Shown: positions 1 through 8,672 of the stretch, piece by piece
How the letters are laid out: every line of letters starts with the position of its first letter
Position numbering within the stretch: the stretch's first letter is position 1
NCBI RefSeq assembly: GCF_000971975.1
Contig: NZ_KQ040781.1
Location: 111,023 to 175,022, forward strand
Direction of reading: 5' to 3'
Length of the DNA: 64,000 bases
DNA from: Paenibacillus algorifonticola
GTDB taxonomy: Bacteria > Bacillota > Bacilli > Paenibacillales > Paenibacillaceae
Made by a program: the position numbers and the translations under genes
The notes under the pieces: generated by a model
Database searches by the model: none
What the model saw: only the letters and a program-made list of their open reading frames with translations
What the model was told of the DNA's origin: nothing

Positions 1-1006
1 CGAAGGCTGGAGATATCCGAAGGAATGGCTGACGGAAGGATTTTATCTGGAGTCTCCTAAGCTTAACTTTAAGGATGGCTATTACTATATGACCAGTGCT
101 CAAGGTGGGACAGCCGGACCTGCGACCAGTCATATGATCGTCTCCGCCCGCGCCAAGTCGCTGGACGGACCTTGGGAGAACTCGCCTTACAATCCGATCG
201 TGCGCACAAAAAACCGCAGCGAAACATGGTGGTCCAAGGGACACGGGACGCTGGTGGATACCCCTGAAGGGGATTGGTTTGTCGTCTATCACGCATATGA
301 AAAAGACTATTATACGCTCGGCAGACAGACGCTGATCGAACCGATTCGATGGACAGCCGACGGCTGGTTCACTGCGGTTGATCCTGAAGGTGAAGCTGCT
401 GCTGAGACCGATTCTGTTGCAACTGCAGAGCTTTCGGATGGCGCTTTGACGCTGGAAGATTCCGGGCGATTGGGACTTCAATGGCATTTCTTCGGCGGGG
501 AACGTCTTCGCGATTACACGATCGAAGATAACCAGCTGGTGTTGAAGGCAGCCTCGAAGGAAAGTGCCGAACCGCTCTTGTGCATTCCGGTTCACCATGC
601 TTATACAGCGGAGGTTACCGTAACGGTGGAAGGCGAATCGGAGGGCACGCTTGGCCTCTACTACAAACCGGGATTTCATTGCGGGATCGGCTTTAACGGC
701 AAGGAGCCGTTTGCGTTCCGGAATCGATACAAGAGCGAACGCACGGTATTGTCCCAAGGCTCCGTAACGCTCCGAATCGTCAACGATCACCACGAGGTTA
801 GCTTATATTATCGTCACTCGATCGGACCATGGACCAAATTGGATCACGGTTTCGAAATGTCGGGCTTTCATCACAATGTACTGGGCGACTTCTTAAGTCT
901 TCGCATCGCGCTTGGCGCAACGGGCGAAGGTACGGTCACCTTTAGTGATTTTGTCTATCGGGCTGGCGTATCGATGACTTTGTGGAGCGTGACACAGAGA
1001 GGATGA
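1..1006 (+). CDS. GH43 family glycosidase (beta-xylosidase/arabinofuranosidase type), 5' end outside window
   Basis: The frame is open from base 2 and gives the last 334 residues. The part seen is the end of a five-bladed GH43 propeller, with the family-typical stretch KGHGTLVDTPEGDWFVVYHA followed by R-Q-x-L-x-x-P-I-x-W-x-x-D-G-W. A C-terminal beta-sandwich of about 190 residues resembles the concanavalin-like domain at the end of GH43 beta-xylosidases. Such enzymes release xylose or arabinose from hemicellulose oligosaccharides. No signal peptide can be judged because the N-terminus is missing. The stop codon overlaps the ATG of the next, decayed gene (ATGA), so it was once part of a hemicellulose operon. 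The exact substrate cannot be told. Confidence 0.8.
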   Translation, partial: EGWRYPKEWLTEGFYLESPKLNFKDGYYYMTSAQGGTAGPATSHMIVSARAKSLDGPWENSPYNPIVRTKNRSETWWSKGHGTLVDTPEGDWFVVYHAYEKDYYTLGRQTLIEPIRWTADGWFTAVDPEGEAAAETDSVATAELSDGALTLEDSGRLGLQWHFFGGERLRDYTIEDNQLVLKAASKESAEPLLCIPVHHAYTAEVTVTVEGESEGTLGLYYKPGFHCGIGFNGKEPFAFRNRYKSERTVLSQGSVTLRIVNDHHEVSLYYRHSIGPWTKLDHGFEMSGFHHNVLGDFLSLRIALGATGEGTVTFSDFVYRAGVSMTLWSVTQRG

Positions 1007-1198
1007 ATCGCATGAAGGCACCTTTATTCCGCGATCCGATCTACGACGGCGCGGCTGACCCAGTCGTCATATAGAACCGGTAGGCGCAAGAATGGTGGTT
1101 GATCTACTCGAATCGCCGAGCGACGGCCGAGGGGGGAGAAGTTCGCCTGGGTGCACGGCACCGACCTTGGCGTCGCGTCCTCGCGAGAGGGTTTATGG
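1003..1198 (+). pseudogene. Decayed 5' fragment of a second GH43-like glycosidase
   Basis: Translation from the ATG at 1003 gives a start rich in family features (FRDPIYDGAADPVVI), then two in-frame TAG codons at about 1072 and 1081. The frame continues as QEWWLIYSNRRATAEG. After a frameshift near 1137 the similarity goes on in another frame as FAWVHGTDLGVASSREGLW and stops near 1198. The first TAG sits where TGG (Trp) would be expected and the second where CAG (Gln) would. Only the first sixty or so codons survive. The family call rests on the D-P-x-x-D-G-A-A-D-P start and the H-G-T-D-x-G-x-A-S-S motif. Confidence 0.65.
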
Positions 1199-1772
1199 TA
1201 AAATTGTTATTTTCGATTCAGAATAATCGTCATTGAACTTATGGGGCATGATAATTCAATAAAACAGTGGCAGTCTAGGGCTTTATTTAATCGTCCATGG
1301 CTGCCTCTGTTTTTATTGCTGTGGTCAGTCTAATGCTTAATTTTTTTCAAACACCTCTTCTTTTAAAGTAAACAAGCAAGTCGATTTGAAAATGGAAATC
1401 ATCATATTTTTCTGAGCTTGCCACGGTGAAATCAATAATTAACCGAGAGCCTATCTGAAATTTAATAAGTGTATATTATGCATAAATTCTGTATATTTCT
1501 AAAATGCGCTTTTTCTCAATTAAAATGAATTTTTAGCAGTGTATAGAGTATTAGTCAATCAATTTCTCAATTGAAATGAAACAGAACTCCTTATTTTAAG
1601 CGGTTTTTTAGAGGATAATTCTCAATTAAAATGAAAAATCACATGTGATGTGTGGCGTCATAATTATTGAGAATATTTCCAAAGTTGTTGAGACTGGATT
1701 TTCGGAATTACTGAGAAATGAATAATTATGTAATAGTATGCATTCCTAAGAAGTTGAATAATAAAAAATAAC
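1199..1772. other. AT-rich intergenic stretch with no recognised gene
   Basis: No coding frame with a family resemblance was seen. An imperfect inverted repeat lies near 1258-1315 (arms around aaaacagtggcag and ctgcctctgttttta). The base composition is clearly more AT-rich than the flanking genes. Three copies of a 17-base direct repeat are listed separately. Confidence 0.5.
1513..1635. repeat. Three direct copies of TTCTCAATTRAAATGAA
   Basis: Copies lie at 1513-1529, 1564-1580 and 1619-1635, starting 51 and 55 bases apart. They differ only at one A/G position. An inverted core (attgagaa) follows at about 1667. No gene starts nearby. The repeats could be regulator sites left from a lost gene or part of a degraded mobile element. 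Confidence 0.5.
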
Positions 1773-1826
1773 AAAAGAAGCCTGATCAATGCATAAAATG
1801 CACCTCAGGGCTTCTTTTATTTTTTA
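1773..1826 (+). terminator. Rho-independent terminator
   Basis: AAAAGAAGCCTGA pairs with TCAGGGCTTCTTTT (one bulged base) and is followed by a T-rich tail. No intact gene lies directly upstream, so it may have ended a gene that is now lost. Confidence 0.6.
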
Positions 1827-1896
1827 TTTAGATGATACTGTACATAAACCACTGGGATCGAATTCCTAATGGTTGTTGGAACAAACCTAAAATATG

Positions 1897-1935
1897 TTGA
1901 CGACCACATATTATTTTGTTATATTTACGTGGTCG
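1897..1935 (+). promoter_or_regulatory. Sigma-A-like promoter overlapped by an inverted repeat
   Basis: TTGACG (1897-1902), a 17-base spacer and TATATT (1920-1925) form a good vegetative promoter for the OYE gene at 1966. The arms CGACCAC (1901-1907) and GTGGTCG (1929-1935) are perfect inverted repeats that touch the -35 box and the start region, where a repressor would be expected to bind. The MarR protein encoded at 3215 is a candidate partner by proximity only. Confidence 0.6.
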
Positions 1936-1965
1936 GAAACTATATAAAGTAAAGGAGCTTTAAAA

Positions 1966-3024
1966 ATGACAAAGTTATGGAATACAATAAAAGTCGGAAA
2001 CTTAAACTTGCAGCATCGCCTGGCCTTAGCTCCCATGACTAGATCCCGTGCACTTCACGACGGGACACCGGGAGAACTTAGTGCGCTATATTATGCGCAA
2101 CGCGCGTCACTGGGCCTGCTCATCAGCGAAGGTACGCAGCCTTCAGAGGATGGCCAAGGTTATTTGTATACACCGGGTATCTATACCGATGCACATATAG
2201 CAGGCTGGAAGAAGGTAGCCGACCAAGTTCACCAAGCTGGCGGATATTTATTCATTCAATTAATGCATGCGGGGCGTATGTCGCATCCGGAAAACACGCC
2301 GCATCATCGCCAACCGGTTGCGCCGTCTGCCATTGCACCGAAGGCACAGATGTTTACTGCAACCGGAATGCAGGATATTCCCGTTCCGCGTGAGTTAAGC
2401 CTTGAAGATGTCAAGGCGACCGTTGAAGATTTCCGCAAGGCAGCCGCAGCTGCCATTCAGGCTGGAGCGGATGGTGTGGAGATTCATGGGGCAAACGGTT
2501 ATTTGATTCATCAATTTATTTCAGAGAATGCAAACGTACGAACAGACCAGTATGGCGGATCGATTGAAAATCGCGCGCGTTTTGCCATTGAAGTTGCAAC
2601 AGCCGTGGCAGAAGAAATTGGAGCTGAGCGTACAGGCTTCCGTATCTCTCCCGGTATTCCACTGGGAGACCTCGTTGAGGGCGATAAAGGGCCGGAAGTA
2701 TACAAATACTTGATTTCAGAACTTGCCAAACTTAACCTGGCTTATCTTCATGTCTTGCATGGCGGCAATGAAGAGACGCTTCGTGAAATTCGCTCGGCTT
2801 GGCCGACTTTGCTTATGGTTAATCGTCCGAGCCGCCCTCTGGAGGAACTCGGTCGAGACGTTGATACAGGATTTGCAGATATCGCATCTGTAGGCACTTG
2901 GGCGCTTGCCAATCCTGACTTTGTGGAACGTTTGAAAGCAGGCGGTCCGCTGAACGAAGCTGATCCGTCCACCTTTTATGGTGGTGACCAACGCGGCTAT
3001 ACGGATTACCCTGCAATGAATTGA
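1966..3024 (+). CDS. Old Yellow Enzyme family NADH:flavin oxidoreductase (alkene/N-ethylmaleimide reductase type)
   Basis: 352-residue FMN-dependent TIM-barrel oxidoreductase of the soluble ene-reductase family, expected to reduce activated C=C bonds or nitro compounds with NAD(P)H. The N-terminus carries HRLALAPMTRSRA. The active-site region reads VEIHGANGYLIHQFISENAN and is followed by R-T-D-Q-Y-G-G-S-I-E-N-R-A-R-F, the classical OYE signature with the substrate-binding His and Asn. The length is full for the NemA-like group. The ATG is preceded by AAAGGAG at a normal distance. It is followed by a MarR regulator on the same strand. Two other intact OYE paralogues and one OYE fragment occur in the window. 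Confidence 0.92.
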   Translation: MTKLWNTIKVGNLNLQHRLALAPMTRSRALHDGTPGELSALYYAQRASLGLLISEGTQPSEDGQGYLYTPGIYTDAHIAGWKKVADQVHQAGGYLFIQLMHAGRMSHPENTPHHRQPVAPSAIAPKAQMFTATGMQDIPVPRELSLEDVKATVEDFRKAAAAAIQAGADGVEIHGANGYLIHQFISENANVRTDQYGGSIENRARFAIEVATAVAEEIGAERTGFRISPGIPLGDLVEGDKGPEVYKYLISELAKLNLAYLHVLHGGNEETLREIRSAWPTLLMVNRPSRPLEELGRDVDTGFADIASVGTWALANPDFVERLKAGGPLNEADPSTFYGGDQRGYTDYPAMN

Positions 3025-3214
3025 ATTCAGATATAAATGGATGTACATTGCTTGCGCCATTTCATAAGCGAATTGCTATAGTGTGGCGTGAACTTTTTTA
3101 ATCGTCAAATCAAGCCAAAGACAGACCATGTTAAGCTACTGCAACTTTACAATCGTCGGGTTATCCACTACCCTTGAATAATCAGTAAAGCAACTGCAGG
3201 AGGTTAAGTTAAAC

Positions 3215-3697
3215 ATGGATGGGATTGAGAATGGTTTATGCGAAGGATTGCCTAAAGAAGAAATGCAAGCGATTCAACGGTTTCCAATAAATTTTGCTAT
3301 TTTTTCCCTAGCCAGGTCGCACCGGGGTTTGGCTGCGCACTTACTACGTGACATAGGCTTGTACGCTGGCCAGGAAATTATGCTTATGCAGTTATGGGAG
3401 CAAGATGAGCAATCGCAACAAAGTCTGGGCTTCACAATGCGACTGGACCATTCAACGGTAGCCAAATCGGTTCGACGTATGGAGGCTGCGGGATTAGTCA
3501 CTCGTTCACGCTCGCCAAAGGACGGGCGAGTTACGCTTGTAAAACTAACAGAAGTTGGCCGCGAGCTTGTAGCCAAGTCCACTGCCGTTTGGACAGAAAT
3601 GGAAAGGCTAACGTCGAAAGGGCTTTCGGAGCAAGAAAAAGAGCTGTTAATCTCTTTATCGCACAAGATTTCAGCTAACATGGAAAGTAAAATGTAA
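3215..3697 (+). CDS. MarR family winged-helix transcriptional regulator
   Basis: 160-residue DNA-binding protein. The winged-helix core lies at about residues 60-125, with the recognition segment MRLDHSTVAKSVRRMEAAGL and the wing RSRSPKDGRVTLVKLT typical of MarR proteins. A strong AGGAGG site stands before the ATG. MarR proteins are dimeric repressors that respond to small aromatic or oxidising ligands. Its place behind an OYE gene and before a dehydrogenase suggests it controls detoxification or redox genes nearby; this is inference. Its stop is followed at once, in the same frame, by debris of another OYE gene, so the 3' neighbour has been lost. Confidence 0.88.
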   Translation: MDGIENGLCEGLPKEEMQAIQRFPINFAIFSLARSHRGLAAHLLRDIGLYAGQEIMLMQLWEQDEQSQQSLGFTMRLDHSTVAKSVRRMEAAGLVTRSRSPKDGRVTLVKLTEVGRELVAKSTAVWTEMERLTSKGLSEQEKELLISLSHKISANMESKM

Positions 3698-3793
3698 TGC
3701 CGTCGTGCCGTCGGACCGGAATTCCCAATCGTGCTGCGTTTTTCGCAATGGAAGGCCAGTGACTACACAGCGTAATGGGCTGAAACGTCGGCA
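3698..3793 (+). pseudogene. Fragment of an OYE gene
   Basis: Directly after the MarR stop the frame reads CRRAVGPEFPIVLRFSQWKA and on to SDYTA, a TAA, then WAETSA. This matches an internal part of the OYE protein encoded at 38406-39509 (its CRQAVGPDFPIIIRLSQWKS segment). Only about 32 codons remain, with one nonsense codon near 3774. It is a deletion scar, not a gene. Confidence 0.75.
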
Positions 3794-4021
3794 CCCATTC
3801 AACATTTGAAGCATACTGATATGTCCATTAGTCAAATAATGCAGTATGTGGATTGGATAATGTAAGGTGATGAGACGGTTCCCAAGCGTTTGGCTATGTT
3901 GACAGCACATCGTCAGGAAATTCTTGAAGAACTGGCAATGCGTAAAGAAAGTTTAAGGGGCGTCGAACTAAAGATTGCCCGTTATCAGCAGTATGTAGAA
4001 AAAAAGGAGAATGAAAGATGA
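3793..4021 (+). pseudogene. 3' part of a MerR family regulator gene, with an internal stop
   Basis: The same frame as the OYE scrap runs on into a MerR-type C-terminal half: LKHTDMSISQIMQYVDW, a TAA stop near 3862, then GDETVPKRLAMLTAHRQEIL and a coiled-coil dimerisation helix ending in KIARYQQYVEKK. The DNA-binding N-terminal half is absent. The TGA overlaps the ATG of the next gene (ATGA at 4018), so the intact regulator was once co-transcribed with the dehydrogenase. A deletion joined an upstream OYE gene to this regulator. Confidence 0.75.
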
Positions 4022-4719
4022 CAAAGACAGCGTTAGTAACTGGTGCGAATAAAGGTATTGGATTTGAAATTGCGAAGCAGTTGCTAGGAGCGGGGTATCG
4101 TGTTTTAGTTGGGGCACGTGATCAGAAGCGAGGAGAAACGGCAGTAACTGCCCTCCAAAAATTTGGTGATGCAAAGTTGGTGCTGTTGGACGTTGCCGAC
4201 CTAGAGAGTATTGATAATGCAGTGACAACAATTAAGCAGAATTACCCAGAGTTGACGCTCTTGGTTAACAATGCGGGTATTCCAGGCGATATGCATAAAC
4301 CTGGATGGGAGTTTACGGTTGAAGATCTACAGGCAACCCATCAAGTTGACTTTATCGGTCCTTTTGCACTTTCAAAAGGCTTGCTGCCACTATTGATCGC
4401 CAATAAGGGCACTATTGAAAATATCAGTATACCTATTGAGCCACAACCTTTCTTCAATGCGTTTGCCTACCAAACAGCCAAGGCGCCTTTGAATGTTATG
4501 ACAAAGTCTTGGGCAATGAGTTTTGAGCAGGAGAGTATACCTGTGGAGATTTTTGCGGTGATGCCAGGGGCGGTTTCGACGGATTTGAATGGGCATATAA
4601 CGGGAGATTTTGTAAAAACACCTGCTCAGGCTGCGGAATTAATCGTGAGCTTTGTTTTGGATGATGAAAATCATAATGGACAAGTGATTAATTACGACGG
4701 CACTCTAGCAGAATACTGA
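4018..4719 (+). CDS. Short-chain dehydrogenase/reductase (carbonyl-reductase-like)
   Basis: 233-residue Rossmann-fold NAD(P)-dependent oxidoreductase. TGANKGIG (residues 8-15) is the cofactor-binding glycine motif, NNAG lies near residue 89, and the catalytic Tyr and Lys are in YQTAK near residue 155. The usual catalytic Ser region is unusual (ENISIPIEPQP), with Ser in NIS as the likely residue. A GGAGAATGAAAG leader gives a good ribosome site. It lies behind a decayed MerR regulator. Family members reduce aldehydes, ketones or quinones; the substrate is unknown. Confidence 0.88.
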   Translation: MTKTALVTGANKGIGFEIAKQLLGAGYRVLVGARDQKRGETAVTALQKFGDAKLVLLDVADLESIDNAVTTIKQNYPELTLLVNNAGIPGDMHKPGWEFTVEDLQATHQVDFIGPFALSKGLLPLLIANKGTIENISIPIEPQPFFNAFAYQTAKAPLNVMTKSWAMSFEQESIPVEIFAVMPGAVSTDLNGHITGDFVKTPAQAAELIVSFVLDDENHNGQVINYDGTLAEY

Positions 4720-4772
4720 TTTGAATAAAAAGATTTACGCACAACATCTGATCTACTTCCGCGTCTATGAAC

Positions 4773-4797
4773 GCCCTTTCTCTACTAGAGAGAGGGC
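4773..4797. terminator. Stem-loop after the dehydrogenase, weak terminator
   Basis: GCCCTTTCTCT pairs with AGAGAGAGGGC over an 11-bp stem with a 3-base loop. No T-run follows, so termination would be weak or factor-assisted. Confidence 0.4.
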
Positions 4798-4904
4798 TGT
4801 TCGTGTTCGATCCGGGCAATTTGAAGACGGAACAGAATCCTCATGGAGCGGGTGATCCTGCAACGGTAATCGATAAAATCGTTACTTTGGCAACCTTTCG
4901 CTAA
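4797..4904 (+). pseudogene. Possible 3' scrap of another SDR-like gene
   Basis: One frame reads LFVFDPGNLKTEQNPHGAGD and then PATVIDKIVTLA before a TAA. The pattern V-x-x-P-G-x-x-x-T followed by G-A-G-D-P-A resembles the C-terminal third of some SDR proteins. No start, cofactor motif or catalytic residues are present. The match is short. Confidence 0.3.
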
Positions 4905-5270
4905 TCAAATCGCGAGGAGATACGGCGTTTATGACAGGAAATTCCTTGTTCAAATTAGAGATTTTTGTGATAGACTTCACCTTAAAGTTGCTCCTCTCTC
5001 TGAGCGATGTTGTGTTAGCCAAACACCATTCGTCAAAGATAGGGGCGCTTTTTCTGTTTGTCACATAGCTGCTTGCATCGTTCGTTTCATTCTATTCCGG
5101 TATGGAGTCCGGTTTTAGTCCGATTTTCATAATGTTAAGGTCGTCATAACAAAAGCGTTATGAGTGATTTGGGGGTACAATTAGGATAGGCGGCTGCTGC
5201 AGCTTTGATGGAGACTGAATATTTCACTACGAAAACCACGAGTTAATCGGATTGAAGGGACAGATGACTG
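4905..5270. other. Intergenic region before the first sensor kinase
   Basis: No supported gene. The downstream half holds the probable control region of the kinase operon, including the inverted repeat listed next and a TACAAT box at 5176-5181. Confidence 0.4.
5144..5181 (+). promoter_or_regulatory. Palindromic operator next to a -10 box
   Basis: TCATAAC (5144-5150), six bases, GTTATGA (5157-5163) is a perfect inverted repeat. TACAAT at 5176-5181 could be the -10 box for the kinase operon. No good -35 box is present at 17 bases, so an activator may bind the palindrome. Confidence 0.4.
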
Positions 5271-7007
5271 ATGCGTGCATATCTGAATTCGCTGCGGTTT
5301 AAAATGTTTGCCAGTATCCTCTTTATGATCGTTCCGCTTGTAATCGTCATTATCGTGAATAGCATTTATTCGGTGGGGGTTGTCCGTAATCAGGTCGCAC
5401 AATCGAACAAAAATCTGCTCAGTCTGTATATGAACGAAATCGACCGCAATTTGAATGAAGTGGATAAATATTTGTTCGATTTTACGGAAAATGATACCGA
5501 TCTGATCGGATTTCAATTGCCCAGGCAAAATAACGAAACGACCTATATGATGAGCAAATTGCGACTGTTCAATACGATTATGACAGATGTTAGCGTACAT
5601 CGGTCAATCGATCTCTTTTTTGTTTATTCGATCACCAACGGTGAGCTTATTATGACCCAGCAGTTCGGCTCATCGTTTGAAGAACGGGACGCAACCAAAC
5701 AGGAAATTATGCAGATGCTGCAGGGGGAACCGGGGGCCTACAGCGGTCCTGACTGGCATGTGTGGGAAGGACGTAACCATAATTATGCGCTGCTGCGTCT
5801 TATACGCAGCGGGGAGGTGTATGTCGGGGCGTGGGTTAACAGCAATAAGCTGATGGTGCCTTTAAATCTGATCGATCTCGGCGAATCGGGAGCTGCACTG
5901 CTGACGACAGGTGAACTCAAGCCAATGAGCCAAAGCGAGATGATCGAGAGGGAAGGCATCGAACTGGCAAGCTCCTCAGAAGCCTATACGATAACTGGCA
6001 AGGAGCGATCGTTTTTAATGATGGACGAATCGTCGGACAAAGGCGATTTTAAACTCGTGGCGCTTGTGCCGGATGATGTTATTCAACAAAAGCTTCCTTT
6101 CCTTCAGAGGGTATCCTCATTCATAACGGCGGGAGCTGTCGTTTTTTTTGTCTTATTTTTATTTTTTATACGCTATGTGTTTCTTAAGCCGATGAAGCAA
6201 TTGGTCGTGGCGATGAGGAAGACGAGAGACGGTCATTGGGATACAAGATTGCATCAGAGCAGTACGTCCACCGAATTTGAAATCGTGAATGAAACCTTCA
6301 ATCGTATGATTGCGGAAATTCGCGATCTGAAGATCGATGTATATGAAGAAAAATTAAACCATCAGAAGTCGGAGCTTCAATTGCTTCAATTGCAAATTAA
6401 TCCGCACTTTTTTTTGAACTCGTTAAACATTGTTTACAATTTGGCAACGGTCAAGGATTACAAGCTGATTCAGGAAATGTCGAAGTGTCTGGTCGTCTAC
6501 TTCCGTTACATGTTTCGAACGAACCGATATGTCGTACCGTTAAAAGAAGAGCTGCTGCATACTGCCAATTATTTGCGTATCCAGCAGCTTCGGTTTCCTG
6601 GCTCGCTGAGCAGCAGCATCGAAATGAAAGACGAAGTGAAGGAGGTTGAAATTCCGCCTCTTGTCATTCAGACAATCGTTGAAAATACCATTAAACATGC
6701 GGTTGATATCGATCAGCCAATTACAATTGAGGTTGTTGCAGCGCTGCTGGAGTCGGATAACGGGAACCGTATTGTAATCACGATAAAAGACAACGGCTCC
6801 GGTTTTCCCGAAGAAGTGCTGAGCAGTCTGCATGCCGACGAGGAAAAAATAAGCGAAGAGGGCGAGCATGTCGGCATTTGGAATATTAAGCGCAGGCTGA
6901 GGCTGCTCTATCAATCGGACGCAGCGATAACCTTCGAGAACAATCAGAGCGGCAGCGGGGCTATCGTAACGATGTCGCTGCCTATGCCCGCCGTTGGACA
7001 TTCATGA
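5271..7007 (+). CDS. YesM-type sensor histidine kinase
   Basis: 578-residue membrane kinase. A first membrane helix lies at about 12-35, an extracytoplasmic sensing region follows, and a second helix lies at about 283-304. A HAMP linker comes next, then the short His_kinase domain with the phospho-acceptor His in QINPHFFLNSL near residue 379. The ATPase domain shows the N-box VENTIKHAV and the G1-box DNGSGF. This architecture is typical of kinases that sense sugars or their transport in Bacillota. It is followed after 30 bases by its response regulator and then an importer, so it probably controls that importer. The ATG at 5271 follows a GAAGGGA site. Confidence 0.92.
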   Translation: MRAYLNSLRFKMFASILFMIVPLVIVIIVNSIYSVGVVRNQVAQSNKNLLSLYMNEIDRNLNEVDKYLFDFTENDTDLIGFQLPRQNNETTYMMSKLRLFNTIMTDVSVHRSIDLFFVYSITNGELIMTQQFGSSFEERDATKQEIMQMLQGEPGAYSGPDWHVWEGRNHNYALLRLIRSGEVYVGAWVNSNKLMVPLNLIDLGESGAALLTTGELKPMSQSEMIEREGIELASSSEAYTITGKERSFLMMDESSDKGDFKLVALVPDDVIQQKLPFLQRVSSFITAGAVVFFVLFLFFIRYVFLKPMKQLVVAMRKTRDGHWDTRLHQSSTSTEFEIVNETFNRMIAEIRDLKIDVYEEKLNHQKSELQLLQLQINPHFFLNSLNIVYNLATVKDYKLIQEMSKCLVVYFRYMFRTNRYVVPLKEELLHTANYLRIQQLRFPGSLSSSIEMKDEVKEVEIPPLVIQTIVENTIKHAVDIDQPITIEVVAALLESDNGNRIVITIKDNGSGFPEEVLSSLHADEEKISEEGEHVGIWNIKRRLRLLYQSDAAITFENNQSGSGAIVTMSLPMPAVGHS

Positions 7008-7037
7008 TCATACTACTTCAAGAAGGTGGGGGCTTAT

Positions 7038-8672
7038 ATGTTTACCGTATTAATTGTTGATGATGAGGTTCATGCGATCCGAGGGCTGGAGGTAGGCGTC
7101 CGCTGGAAATCCCTGAAGGTTCAACATGTGCATACCGCGCTAAGCCTGAAGCAGGCTCAGCAAATTTATTTGAATGAGCCGATTCATTTAATGGTGTGCG
7201 ATATCGAAATGCCTAAAGGGACAGGCATCGAATTGCTGGAATGGGTAAGGGAGCATGACCCAAAGGTAGAGACGATTTTTTTGACATCGCATTCCGATTT
7301 CTCTTATGCACAGAAAGCGATCAAGCTGGGCAGCTTCGAGTATTTGCTTAAACCAGTTGATTATGAGGAGCTGGAGCAAGTAATCGGCAAAGCGTTAGCT
7401 AAAATCGAAAAAACACAGGAGCTTCTGATGTATGAAAGCGATTACAAATATTATGCCCAGCTTTGGGAATCACAAAAGCCGTTGATGAAAGAGCGTTTTT
7501 GGCAGGAGCTCATCAAGCAAAGCATAGGCTCTTCCCCGGAAAGAATCTCCGAATATGCTGCGAGCAGCAAGCTGCCTAATCTGGTGAGCTCTAAATATTT
7601 GCCGATCTTAATTCGCGTCCAAAAATGGTATAAACCGCTCAGTCAGCGGGATGAGCAGATTATGGAGTATGCGTTGCGAAATGCAGCGAATGAGCAAATT
7701 TTGAAAAATGAAGCCGGGTCCGCCGTCATATCTGTTCCTAACGGTGGACTGCTTGTGCTGCTAGAAGCATCTTCAGATAGGATGGATACAGCGATGCTGG
7801 ACGATTGCATCAGCTATGTGCGCGGCTGCAGCCAATACTTTAGCTGTGATTTAAACTGTTATATCGGTCAGCCTGTATATGCTACTGAAATGGTGACAAG
7901 CTATTACAATCTTATTCAAATGGACCGTGACAATGTGACGCATGCCAATCAAACCTTTTTGTTTCGCCATTACAAGAAGTCTAAAGAGGGAACGCTGCAG
8001 CCGCCTTCCATGAGTTCATGGGAAGAGTGGATGAAAATGGGAGCCAAGGATAAGTTGACGGAGGCTGTCGCTTGTTATTTGGATGATTTGAGGGACAGGA
8101 AGTACGGCGTCGACGCTCAGGCCTTGCAGCTGTTTTATCAAAATTTTCTGCAGATGATGTTTTTTGTGCTGCAAGTGAAGGGATTACAGGCCAATGATGT
8201 GTTCGCGGAAAGTCTGCTTACAGACAAGCCGCAAGAGGTGCTACGCTCTGTGTCGTCACTCAAGGAATGGATACTTTATCTAATTGACGTATCGATGAGT
8301 CAAATTCACGCTACTCAAAAAAGCCTTTCAGTGGTCGACCGCGTGAAGGCCTATATTCAAGAGCATATAGGCGAGCAAAATCTGACCCGGGAAGAGGTAG
8401 CGGGATGCGTATATTTGAACCCTGATTATTTGAATCGGGTGTTCAAGAAGGAAACGGGCATGTCCATTTCGGATTATGTACAATTACAACGCATCGCATA
8501 TGCAAAAGAACTGTTAGCATTGCCAGATTACTCAGTTAGTGATATTGCCTTACAGTCAGGCTATTCCAATCTATCTTATTTCTCCACTCTGTTTAAAAAA
8601 ATGACAGGTATGAATCCAGGCGATTACCGCAAGCATGCCCAGTCGAAAGAGGTCGAGATTTCGAAACTGTAA
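7038..8672 (+). CDS. YesN-type response regulator with AraC DNA-binding domain
   Basis: 544-residue regulator. The receiver domain starts TVLIVDDE and has the phospho-acceptor Asp in CDIEMP near residue 52. A long central region follows, and the C-terminal 100 residues hold two AraC-type helix-turn-helix motifs (VYLNPDYLNRVFKKETGMSI and SDIALQSGYSNLSYFSTLFK). A GTG four codons upstream (7026) is also in frame, but the ATG at 7038 has the AGAAGGTGGGG site at the right distance and gives the family-typical start. It should activate the importer genes that follow. Confidence 0.92.
   Translation: MFTVLIVDDEVHAIRGLEVGVRWKSLKVQHVHTALSLKQAQQIYLNEPIHLMVCDIEMPKGTGIELLEWVREHDPKVETIFLTSHSDFSYAQKAIKLGSFEYLLKPVDYEELEQVIGKALAKIEKTQELLMYESDYKYYAQLWESQKPLMKERFWQELIKQSIGSSPERISEYAASSKLPNLVSSKYLPILIRVQKWYKPLSQRDEQIMEYALRNAANEQILKNEAGSAVISVPNGGLLVLLEASSDRMDTAMLDDCISYVRGCSQYFSCDLNCYIGQPVYATEMVTSYYNLIQMDRDNVTHANQTFLFRHYKKSKEGTLQPPSMSSWEEWMKMGAKDKLTEAVACYLDDLRDRKYGVDAQALQLFYQNFLQMMFFVLQVKGLQANDVFAESLLTDKPQEVLRSVSSLKEWILYLIDVSMSQIHATQKSLSVVDRVKAYIQEHIGEQNLTREEVAGCVYLNPDYLNRVFKKETGMSISDYVQLQRIAYAKELLALPDYSVSDIALQSGYSNLSYFSTLFKKMTGMNPGDYRKHAQSKEVEISKL

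Noticed and set aside
4882..5064. A 60-codon open frame on the minus strand between the dehydrogenase and the kinase
   Set aside because: No family features, no ribosome site, and it overlaps probable debris and the control region of the kinase operon.
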